Positions 28,101 to 40,100 of a stretch of 64,000 nucleotides of DNA are shown one piece after another. Position 1 is the stretch's first letter; each line of letters starts with the position of its first letter. Under the pieces are notes generated by a model that was not told the DNA's origin, searched no databases, and saw only the letters and a list, made by a program, of their open reading frames with translations. The stretch spans positions 82,391,330-82,455,329 of the forward strand of contig NC_134279.1 of the NCBI RefSeq assembly GCF_949628215.1, read 5' to 3'. Source of the stretch: Phalacrocorax aristotelis (Eukaryota > Chordata > Aves > Suliformes > Phalacrocoracidae). Both the position numbers and the translations under genes were made by a program.

Positions 28101-31100
28101 CCGGTCTTACAATAAAGGATAATTTCATCGTGCTGTGGTGTGGGTTAGCACACAGGAAAATGCCTTGGATTCCTGCAATGGATAACATCCATTTGCTTCC
28201 ATCCCTAGCTCTTTTGGGATAGGGCTGCTACCCCTCAGAGACTAGCAGCCCTGCCTGATCCTGGGCCCTAGGATGTGCTCGCCCCAGGGAACCGAGATGT
28301 GTAGGACACATGGGGAGGAGGGCAACCAGCTGGGTCCCCCTTTGCAACGGGGCATTGCACCCACTACAGTGCCTTGTGGGACAGGACCCTCTCCCCAGCC
28401 CACCCAGCTGCAAACAGCATCCACAACCTGCTGGGGGGGCTCAGGGGCCGCATCCCATCCCCACCGCCACTTACCCGGTGGCCGCTGCCATGACACAGCC
28501 GCCTTGCTCCGGGGTGGCCTCCACGCAGCAGCCTGTGCTGTCATGGCTCATGCCGAAATTGTGGCCGATTTCATGGGCCATAGTGGCGGCTGCTCCAACG
28601 GGCTGCTCTGAGTGGTCCTGCATAGGGATGGGGGATGCATCAACACAGCAGCCAGGAGCGATGGAAAGGGGTGATCCCGCAGCAAGGAACGGGGTTGGGG
28701 TGATGGAGGGACCACAACATCCCTGGGATTGCAACTGGATCCCGTGGGAGGGTCAGAGACAGGAGGAGAACTCATGGCAGAAGTGGGGTTTGGTCTCCTA
28801 AAAGTTCCCCATGGGACTGCTGGGAAGTTCTTTTGCTGGAGCCAACTGCTGAAAACCTGGGGCCTTGGAAGGCGCAGCCCAAACACCAGAAACCTCGGTG
28901 CCCCACACCACCACCCTGCCTAGGGACCACAGGTCACCTGGGCCACCATCACCCCATCAGGAGGAGGATAAAAGCTATCTGGGGTGGAGACAACCCTATA
29001 AAACCAGAGAGCACAAGCAGGGAACAAGCAGGGTCTATTCAATATGAGGGGCAGAAGCAACACAGGAGATCCCAACGCTGCTGCTAGCTGCAAGCTGGGG
29101 GTGTACCTGGGGCAGGAGACCTTTAAACCAGCCCTTTCTCACCCTCCTTAGTACTACCTGGCCAACACCTGAGAGGGGTAAGGGGCTACCAGCATCATTG
29201 TTCACTCTCTGGCTGCATCCCAACCCCGGATGGCTGGTCCTCAAAGCCCATGAAGAACTCCAGCAAGACGGGGTGGTAATGGGGTCCTCCAGCCTGGAAG
29301 GAGCAATGGAGACCCCCATGCCCTCCTTACCATGCTGACACCTCCGGAGTTATCCGCACTGCACATCCCCTCCAGTGGGGCCATGCCAATAGTTGTACCC
29401 CTGAATGTCTTCCCTCTGCACAGAAAAGAGAACGGAGGGGCAGTTAGCACCCCAGGGGTGGCTTGGAGACCCCAGTCCAAGCGGGGATGACCCTGCCCCA
29501 ACATCCCCGGCTCCACAGGGGTGCTCACGTCAGCAGCTGGGCGTTGTCGTGCTTCTTGCGTGACCTCAGCGCCTTCTTCCACTGCAGGAAGGACCAGAGC
29601 GTGGCGTTGGCATCGCTGGTGACGGCGCACTGGTCCCGCTCCGTCCACACCTCCAGGCCAATCAGGGCCACCTTGATATTCAGCGACCTGTAAAACTGCA
29701 GGGAGGGGACGGGGATGGAGGGGGTGGGGACTGGCATTCGCTGTACATCCCCCCTCACTGCCACAGCGTTTCAGCTGGTGGGTCTCCATGCTTTACCTCC
29801 AGCTGGGTGACTCGGGGACATACTTGTCCCAAATCCACCTGCAAGCATGAGCTCTACAGGCACAGGCACGGACACAGGAGCCAGTCGCGGTGGCATGATG
29901 CCATCCATCAGCTGACAACACCTAAGCCTGTCCCTGCTCATGTCGAGGATTGATCCCCATCGTTACAGCAGGGTGAAGAGCCAGCACCCTCTTCACCGCT
30001 GCAGCTCAGCCGATGGGTGGCAAAGCATTTTCCACCGCATGCTCCCATCTGCCTTCTAAACTCCTAGCCCCAGTGGCATGGGGACAGTCCCTAAGGGCCG
30101 CCACCAGGCTGGCCCTGAGCTCAGGTGCTTTCACATGCACCTGGAAAGACGGAGGTGGTGGTAGGTCCCTCTTGCCGGCCATTACCTTGTCCACGTAGTT
30201 TGCGATCTCTACAATGCGCTGCTTGGTGAGGCCCAGGTCAAGGTTCTGGTTCCGGTACTGCAGAGAGACGGGGGTGGGGAAGGGTCACCAGGAGAAGACC
30301 AGAGAGGGAGGGAGGCAGAGAGGGGTCCTGGCTTTTCAGCAGGGGACCAGGTTTCTGACCCCTGCAGTGCTCACCAGTGTGTGATCAGCGACAATGAAGA
30401 GCTCCATGTACTTCATGGTCCTCCAGGCATCTCTCTTCGCCTGCAAGACAGACAGCAAGGCTTGGAGGAGTGAAAGGGCGGGCAGCCCATGGCTCTGGGC
30501 ATCACGGATTGCCCAGACACTGCAAAGCTGCCCAGGAAGGACAGCTGAGAGGGGAAACTGAGGCACGAGGAGACCAGGAAAATTTGGGCAGCTTTAGTGC
30601 AATTCCCAATGTCGACTTACATCACATCCCACATTGCATGACACAGCACTGATCCCCAACCCACACGTCCTCCCTTGGAGGTCTCCTGCCCAAACCCAAA
30701 CCAGGTGAGTTGCCCATAAACACCCCTCACGTCCCATCTGCCTATGCAGCCCTGCCCAGATGCCAGGGTGACAGGCACCCTGCCGCAAGCTGCAGGCACT
30801 TAGCAGGGGCAGGGATGGCCCCGCTCTCAGCCCTCTGCCCCTCCACAAGCAAAGGACCCCAGGATGGATTTACCCGGTGGGGCACTGGCTGGAAGAGCTG
30901 AGCGATGTCAGCAATGGTGCTCCCAAAATCGTCACCGTGGCCGCAGGTCCCACCTCGGATGGGCAAGTGCTCTGCTCGGTGGATGACGTGGTGGCCTGGC
31001 TCAGGGGTCCCGAGGGGTTTCAGGTAGTAGCTGGTGTTGCTGCTCAGCACTATCAGGCCCCTGGCAATGGAGAGCAGCCCCCAGTGGCTCCTGTGGTGCT

Positions 31101-34100
31101 TTCACTCCAGCTCCCCCAGCCCCTGCTGAGCCCCCACAAACTCACTGCACCTCAGCTTGGTCCATACTCAGGGTGGGGGCAGGGACAAGAGATGGGTATC
31201 TCTGTCAATACAGCCCGATGGCTAATATATCTTTAGCATTAAAACCTTCATGCCGGTCAGACCATGTGAACATGGGATGGCAACTGGTGGTTGCAACAGG
31301 GAAAAGCTCAGTTCTGGGGTACCTGCTGTGGGGTGCAGGATCTTGCCACCTCCAGAGACGAATTTCCTTGAAGGCAGCTCATGCTGACAGAAAAATGGCC
31401 TCTTGCCCACCCCACCCACCCCCGGGGTTGGGTGAAGGATGGGAGAAGGGGAGCTATAGAATATCAGCCCCATGAAGCGTCTAGAGCTGGGCTCGCAGGA
31501 CTGTTGGTGCTGTTCCGGGGGACCCCAGAGGGGGTCCCTGCAGAGAGGAAGGGGCAGCCAGATCCATCCCGGTCTTTGTCTGCCCCACAAGGCCCCCACC
31601 CCGCACATCTCCATACCGTATTCCCGAGCAGGTGCTGAGGACGACCCAGGAGCCACCGTAGCCCCGGACATGCCCATGGTAGTAGCAGTGATCCTGGGAG
31701 AGAGGCGATAGAGAACTCCGTTAGGAACCACCACGCAGGGCTGGGCAGCAACAAACCCCATGTTCTCATCCCCAAAAATCACCCATTTTGCATTTCCCAG
31801 CCAGGCGAGCGGTGTCCCTCTGCACCAGGGAATAGGAGGGATGGAGCCGGGAGGCTGCCGGCTCCGGCGGTTCAGCCAGGGACACAGACAGCCCCACGCC
31901 CAGCTCGGCGTGCTGGAAGGGTGACAAATAGCCGGTGAGGGGACGTCGAGAAAAGCGAGGGCTACTCGAGCCCGGCGCTGCCTGTGTTTATTTCCCGAGG
32001 TGCTGTATCGTGGCCAAGAGATACAGGAGCCACGTGTTGCTGCATTCCTCCCGCGACAGGCGCCGGGGATGCTGCCAGCGAAAACACCGCGCCTCGTCCT
32101 GGTGGGCTTTGGCTTCATCCCAAATGCCAAGGCACCCCGAAAAACGGAGATGAGCTACGCCCTTCCCCCAGCACCCACCGTGTGGTTGGGGGTCACCGTC
32201 ACGGGCTGCCCGTCTGTGGCATAGTGCGTCTCGGTGTAGCCCGGCGCCAGCAGCCTGCAGAGAGAGGAGAGGGGAGAGGGGTGAGGATTTCGAGCTGCTC
32301 TGGGTGTCCCGGCACAGGGGACACGCTGAGTCTCTGTGCCCAGCCCTTGGCAGCCATGCAGGGCTGAGCTGTGTGTGTGGTCCCCCTTCACAGCCCCCCA
32401 TCGCAAAGCTTTGGGCAGCGGAGCTGGCAGTGCGGCCATCACCACTGCGTCAGGGCTGGCCCCCGACCAGCGATTGCCCACGGCCAGCGGGGATGTGAAT
32501 CACAGTCCGACGTCCCCCTTTGCACCTCAGCAAGGAAGGGGCTGCCCATACTGCTTCAAGGTCTTGCTGGTCTGGGATAGGGGACCTGCGCAGGAGGAGG
32601 CCGGCTGCCCGCCCACCCCCTGGCTCGGGGGCGGCCACTGAGGACAAGCAGCAGGCAGGGTGACAGCTCCTCCATAGGGACTAAACTCCCTTTGGGACTA
32701 CAGAAGTCCCCAGGGGGGAATATCCCGCTGGGAGAAGAAGGGATCAAGCCTGTACTTGGGGTCCAGACAAGGACACAGGAGGTTTGGGGTCTCTGACACA
32801 GCCACCCCCTCTAGCCCTGGGCATGTCACTTCACCTCAGTCACGGCACAACGAGGGTGATGCTCCTGATGCAACACCCCAGGAACATGGCTCGGGGGCCC
32901 CAAAAAAACAGAGCTGATTGTGAGACAGCTCAGGGTGTTTTTAGCAAAGCTTGCACACACACACACACCCCCGCCTTCACCCTGCGTGCCTCAGCTTCCC
33001 CCAGCTGCCAGCCGTCTCCCACTGAGGCCGGGCCCGGGGCTGCCCGTGACGCAGCCCCGTCCCACGCTGACAAATTGCTTCCTGCCGCAGGGAAGAGCCA
33101 GAGCTGAGCTTGCAACCAGCAAGCGTGTGGGGCTGGGGGTCCCGGGGAGCAGATGGAGGGATTTAGACTGAAATTACCCCCACGGGTGGTGGGAGAGAAG
33201 AGAAAGGGATGGAGGTTTCCTCCAGCGGCTGAAGGGTGCATGACCCTGCCCAGATGCCAGGGTGATGGGCGCCTCACTAAGAGCTTGCAGCCACCGTGGG
33301 GACAGCTGGTCCCCCCAGGACAGCGTGCATGCAGGGGTCTCAGCCACCCGAAGGACAAAGCAGGGCTGGGTTTGGCCCTTGATTCCTGGGGTTTGGCTCC
33401 ATCCCAGGGCTTTTATTCTGCAGCAGAAGAAAACAAACCAAGCACCCTCCCCAGAATAGCCCTCCCGCCTCTTGGTTCCTATTTTGTAACCAGTTTGGCC
33501 CCAAAAATGTTGCTGTGGGCCTGTTCCTGCCTTCCCAGCCTGCCTGTGAGTGGGTGCCTGGCACCAGTATCTCCAGATAAAGCAGAGAAAGGAGACAAGA
33601 GCTCAGCCTGGGTCCTGGAAAGGGACCTGTGGGCAGCCTGGCAAGACAAGTGCCCAGCCAACGTGGGGGCAGATGGGCAGCTGCCTGTGCAGGATGGGGA
33701 CAGGGATGGGGATGGGTCGGCTGAGGACAGCAGAGAGGCAAAAGCCTCCATGCCATGCCTGGGGAATAGGGGGAACTGGGAGGGCTGAGCCAATCCCCCA
33801 ACCAGGGGCACAGCAAGTCCCATCCAGGGGCACAGTGAGTCCCAGCATGGCTCAGACCACTGGGATGTCCTCTCCCAGGCAGGCCAAGGACCAGAAGCCC
33901 CAGGGAAGGAAGGGCAAGGAGATGTGTATTCTCCTCCAGCACAAGGGAAGGCCTTGGTGGAAAACACCACAAAGGATGGTTTTGGAGGCCAACCACATCT
34001 CCCAGTACCAGAAGAAAGAAGATTTGAGGTCTAGCATGGCCTCACCGGCCCATAAGCTTGCACAAGACAGCAGCGTAGATGACCGGGGCTGCATTGGTCT

Positions 34101-37100
34101 CCCCCCTAGCCACACCACTAGGCACAGCCAGGCTTGGGTGCTGTGGGCTATGCTGGGTATCATATGGACTGCCTTTGGTGCCATGGATGGTCTTGAGTGC
34201 TATGGATAGTCTTCATTGCATTGATGCTCTTGGGTGCTATTGACTGCCTTGGATGCCACAGATGGTCCTGGGTGCCATCGAAGTCCTTGGCTACCATGTC
34301 TTGGCTGTCATGGACTGTCTTGGGTGCTATGGGTGGTCCTGGGTGCCAGGGATGTTCCTGGCTGCCACAGTGCTCTTGGATGTCCCATACTATCTTGGGT
34401 GCCATGGATGATTTTGAGTCCCATGGACTATGATGAGTGCCATGGATGGTCCTGTGTGCTGTGGATGCTCTTTGATGCCATGGAAAGTCCTGGGTGCCAC
34501 AGATGGTCCTGAGTATCATGGACAGTCCTGGGTGCCACGAATGCTTTTGGGTGCCATAGATGATCCTGGCTACCATGGATGGTCCTGGGTGCCATGGACT
34601 GCCCTGGATGCTCAGCTCCCTTCTGCTGCCACCAACCCCTTCATCTGTTTCATCCTGCAATGCCCCATGTTCCTCCAGTCCTGCCAGAGGCACCACAGCT
34701 ACCAGAGATGCTCTTCACCCCTCCTGGCCACGCTCATCCCTTCAGCATGGCAAAGTGGTACCAAGCCAGAATTAGGGTAATGAGGAGACATACAAACACC
34801 TGCAGGCCTCGTGCCCCAGCTAGAAACAAGGCGAAGCTTTGCACATGAGTTTTCAACCCCCACTGCCAACCTTGCCACTGCCTATAGTGCTAAAACACAA
34901 AGTGCATGGGAACCCTCCCCAGATCTCCCTCCTGCACACCAAAAGCCCCTCTGCACGTCACTGGGACCTGCTGCCTGGCAGGGCTGTTCAGGGGACACCA
35001 TGGGGGCTGCTTTTGTGCCCAAACGGCAGCAAGGAGAGGGATCTGCCAGGCACAGCCTCCCACAGCTGTCGGTGAGAAGCAGAAGTGGAAGCAGAAGCCC
35101 ATCCTGCACAGATCAGCTTTCTGCCCTGCTCCACCACAGAGCTGCCTGGCAGCGGGAGGGACCTGAACCCAGAAAGGGACAAATTCCATGAGGTCTCGGG
35201 GAGAGGGGCAAGGAGAGCAGGGCAGGAGATGGAGATGATTACTCTCCTTGCTCCAGCCCCGGCACGAGGGAATGCCAGGCTGGGTGAGTGCCACAGGGGA
35301 CAGATGCTGCTGGCACCTGCATCCAAGCCAAGCCAAAGGTGGAGCCCAGAAAAGGTTGAGCGAGGCTACATGGCGAGGTCACCCAGGAATGGTGCCAGGC
35401 TGCCCAACCCCAAGACCAGTCCAGCAGAAGAGCAGCAGAGGTTTCCAAATCACTGCCGGCAGTCAGCATTGCCCACCATGAGATACCTCCAAAAAACCTC
35501 ACAGGATTGGCCCTACCAGTGGGATGGCAGCCCAAGAGCCCCCATCCTGCTGACCCTCTGCCTGGCACATCTCCATCCCCTAAGCACCCCACACCGCCTT
35601 CACCCGTGCTGGGCCCTGCACCGTGGCACCAAACCAAGGCTGTTTCTTGCAGAACGCGGGCATGGGCAGCGGAAAAAGCAGCATTTCAGCCCAAACTGCT
35701 GCATCAGCTGCAGCCGGCAGGAAGCCACACCAGGCCATCCCTTCCCCTGCAGGCAGGAGAGCCAGGACAGGGCAGCCAGGATACTACCGCTCCAGGTGGA
35801 ACCAGTGCCCCTTCCCCAGCCCCAGCCCTGACACTTACTGGTTCCTTTCCAGCACCAGGATGAGCTCTCTGCCCTCGGCCATCACAGCCACCTTTGCCCG
35901 GGCAGGCGCCAGCACCTACGGAGGAAGCAAAAGAGGGATGGGGTTAGAAAAGACAGCCCAGGACACTGCCAGCCGGGTCTCTGTCAGTCCTGCTGCCTGC
36001 CTGTGTTATTGTAGGACCTACTGCTCCATTAGCAACACAAAAGGCAGCAGGAACAATGAATTTTGAGCGCTATCCGTGTTTGAAAAAGCAGAAGCTGCTT
36101 TGCCAACTGCAAAAATGCAGAAGGAGCAGTGAGAGCACGTATGCCCCAGGGCAGGGGTGGGCGTGAGGGGAGACACGGGGGCCAGGAGGTGCCTGAGCAT
36201 CCCCAGCCACTCTGCAGGGGACATCCCACACCGACCCACACCACCTCTCACCTCCCAAAAGCTCAGTCCCTCAATTCAAGCTGGCAGTGGACCATGGGGC
36301 ACCCTGTGCTGTTCCCACCAGACACCATCTCCTCTGCCTGTCCCTGTCTCTTCCTCTGTTCCCCAGCTCAGGGTGCATCCCAGCCTCTCCTCCATGGATC
36401 TGCTTCACCTACTCCATCCCCTACCGCCAGCCCTTGGAAGGCTTGATTTCCCATGAATAGCAACAGACAAAAGAGGATTCGCGCTGGGGTTCACCCTGCA
36501 AGAGTCAGGGTGAGAAAGCAAATCCCACCTCTACTGGCAGCTCCCCCAGAAAAAGGCAGCAGGAGGGGACCAATACAGGATACAGGATCCGAAGCACTGC
36601 CTCGAGCATGCCGAACAGAGCCTCTGTGTGCTCTGGCCCACCACAGCTCCATCCCACCAGAGATGCTGAGCTGGATCCTGCGGAGGCTGGTTTCTGGGTG
36701 GGTCAGCACCTGCGTGCACCCCTGCAGGGTACGGAAATAAATAGCAACCGCCCGGGCACCGGATAATTGTGCCGTTAAAAATACAGCAGGGCAGCGAGAG
36801 GGAAGAATTGACTCAGCTTCCCCAGGATGCTGGTGGTTTTACTCACTCCCTCACTTTGGAAGGCATTAAATGGTGACTCTGTGCAAGGATCCACACCAGC
36901 ACAGCTCGTTTGCACATGACAGGATGGGCTGGAGCCCAGAAGTGCTGCCCTCCTTCCAGTGTCCCCACATCCCTTCCCCGCCTCCAGCGCTGAGGACACT
37001 AAAAGCATTGCCCTGTCACTGTTTATGGCCCCACCGGCGTGGCTGGCTCTGTCTCCCTCGCTCAGTCCCTCCCCATCCATGACGGATGCAGGAAGCCCGG

Positions 37101-40100
37101 CGGGCTGCCAGCCCTCGGCCCCGTGCTCAGGCTCCGCTGCGGGGCTCCGGCACCCCGGCCACGAGCTGGCGAGGTTTTCCCAGCTCCGGAGGGAAAGGGG
37201 AGAAGAAGGAGCTGTCCCCACAAGGCTCTGGCTTCGGCTGCTCTGAGCATCACGAGGTTTTGCAGCCGGTCACTAGGAATGCAGTGGGGTGGGGGTAAAG
37301 TTGGGTGATTCCCAGCTTGGGCTGAAACAGAGGCCAAATCCTGCTGTCTCCTCTCATCCCTACGGAGATGGCCGGCAAGATTTTGCTCCTCATGCGCCCT
37401 GGTCCCCACGTCACGTCCTGGGCACCTGGGACACTGGGGAACCTCCAGCCTGGCAGGCCCAGGGCTACCCTCCTTCGGACCATCGTGTTTTTAAGGGGCA
37501 GCATCATGGGACAAAGCATTTCAGGGTGCAGGGCAGCCGGCTACCACCACTGCTGCACCCCAGGACACGGGGTTTGTGCTGCCAGGATGGGTGTTCCCGA
37601 AGGTCCACTCCAAATTGAGCTCCACGGGAGGAGGGACCCCATTAAGCTGCTCAAATTGGCCACAGGGTTGCTTCTGGTCCCAAGGGGACCGACAGGTCTG
37701 AGCCCTTATGGCCCCATTTCCAGAGGATGGGGAGGTGCTGGTCACCCCAGTCCATGAGAGCACGGGGACACAGTGATGGAGTGGGGCTGGCTGAGCCCCC
37801 CACTCCACTTCCAACACCGTCTTCCCAGCTCCAAAAAAGGAGACCAGACACAGTACTTTAAAGACAAAAAAACAACAGCAAAGCAAGCCGAGCCTGAGGC
37901 CCTGCTGCCTCCCGACGAGCCCCTTCGGCACGGCCACAGCACAGCCACGGCACGGCCAGGGTCCCCGCTCCCGGCGAGGGGCCCTGTGTGATACAGGGAG
38001 GAGGAAGCCAGGGCAGAGGGCTCCCCTACTTCAGCGGTGGTGGGAACGGGCTGTATTTTTAGAACATGATCTTATACAAACATCACTCCCTGGCCAAACA
38101 TGGTCTGTACATTTTTCTTGCCATTTCCCTTCTTCCCCCCCTACCCCGCCCTCCCTTTTTTTCAAGCCTGTTTCTCCCCGTCTCCGATCTCCCTAACACC
38201 CTCTCCCCACAGCCCATCTCCTCCTCCCCCCCAAATCCCTGCCGGCTCCTTCCCAGTTTTGAATTCCCCAGCAATTACTCCCTGCCTTGACTTAAGGGCC
38301 TTTACTGGCAAAATGCTCTTTCCCAGCTGCCGTCTTAAAGGGACACGTGTGTGTGCAGAGTCATCCCAGCATCTGCAGCTTCCCATCCATGCCCCGTCCC
38401 GTCTCCCAGGCTGCCAAAGGCTGGAAAACAAACCACTGCTACTGGGATCTCTGCCCGACCCCTGCGAGGTGGCACATCGCAAGCTCTCTCCTTCCCTGTG
38501 CCTCAGTTTCCCCTGAGAGTACGTGGAGCTCTCCACAAGTGAGTGGGGAGCAGGAAACCGATCCTGGCACCAGATGAGATGGGCTGAAACCAGCTCGGTC
38601 CCTGGAGAAATAAATAGCGATGAGTAAGATGAGGGAGAGGGAGGGTGCGCGCACCCCTTGTGCCAGGCAGGAGCCAAACAACCCAACTCTAAGGCCAGAA
38701 AAGGTTATTGCATTAATTAAACATTGATCACTTTGCCTTGAGGCTAACTGTCAGGCAGTTGGGTCCCCAAGAGCTGCCAGCCAAGATGTTATGCACCAGG
38801 AATGAGCAAGGATCAGCATCTTCCTGGGCTCCAGCATCATCCCAGGATCCAGCATCGTCCCAGGCTCCAGCATCATCCCAGGATCCAGCATCGTCCCAGG
38901 CTCTAGCACCTTCCTGGGCTCCAGCGTCTTCCTCCCTCATCCAAATGCCACAACCTCCTTTCTCCAGCGGCCAAGAAAAGGATGCACCAGCCCTGCCACA
39001 GGCTGCAGGAGCAACCTCCCCGATGCCCTGGCTGGATGTGGAGGTGGTGGCTCCTCTCCAGGACATCCCAGCAAAGCCAGTCCCATCGGTGGCTGGGTTG
39101 GGAGAGGCGAAGAGCAGCTGGGATGAAACCTCCCTGGCCAGGAGCCAGCCTGTGAGCAGCCCAGAAGACCCAGTGCCCTGAGTTCGAGTCTGTTTTTCTT
39201 TTTCAGTCCACTGATCAGAAAAACCACAGCGATGCTTGCAGAGGAGCTGAGGCCAAAGGGTTTGTGTTGCTTTTTTGAGGGGAAAGATGATCTTTGTTTC
39301 CCCACGGCTCCTGGCCATCCTCCTCACCCAGGCTCCCTCCTCCACCCTTGCTGGAAACCTCCCACTGCCCTGCAGGAGAACAGCTCACCCAGGAGCAGGC
39401 TCAGAGAGTGCTGAGCTCCTTGGGAAATCACTGGTTAATCCAAAATCCAAAAGCCACGCTCAAATCACAGCCCGGTCATCTGCTCAGGCAGGTCCCACAA
39501 GCCCTGATTTCCTAAGTAAATGCATGCAAGCCTGGACATAACAAGGAAGACGAGGATCGGAGTAACCAGGAGATGCTCCGTAGAGGATTTGGTGATGGGT
39601 TTTGCAGCTGGAGCATCATGGCTGAGCCAGGTCCTCCCCGGGAAGCTGGATCCCAGCAGCAGAGTTAGGGTTTGAAGAGCACAGCTTGGAGACTGCATCG
39701 CCTTGCCCAAAATACACGCCGGGATCAGGATCCGAGACCTCAAGGACAAGCCTCTTGCTCCAGCTGCTCATTGAAAAAAGCAAACTGGCGGCAGCCAGCT
39801 CTAGGGGAGTCGAGGGGAACAGGGTAATCCAGGCCCTGGAGGCAGAGGCAGGATTTTGGTTGTTTTGAAGCAAACTTGGCTCAGGGATCATGTCAGGGTT
39901 TGCTCAGTCCTGCCACACGTTGCCAAGGGAAAAGGCTTTCTTGCAGGAAACAGATTGCAGGAGTGCATGTCCTTGGCACCTGCAGCTCGCCCCAAACCGC
40001 GAACGGTCCTCTCCTCCCTTCCTCCTGCCCGAGCAGGGCTGTGACCCCACACGGATGTGATGCTCCCAGGGGAGGGGCCCGCACCGCAGGGCTGGGGGAG

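Noticed and set aside
34160-34696. 178-codon minus-strand ORF with short tandem repeats (GTQDHPWH-type)
   Set aside because: Produced by the 19-bp minisatellite; a 19-bp unit gives repetitive ORFs in all frames.
38738-39181. Plus-strand ORF with [12 protein letters not shown] repeats
   Set aside because: Translation of the 18-bp intronic minisatellite.
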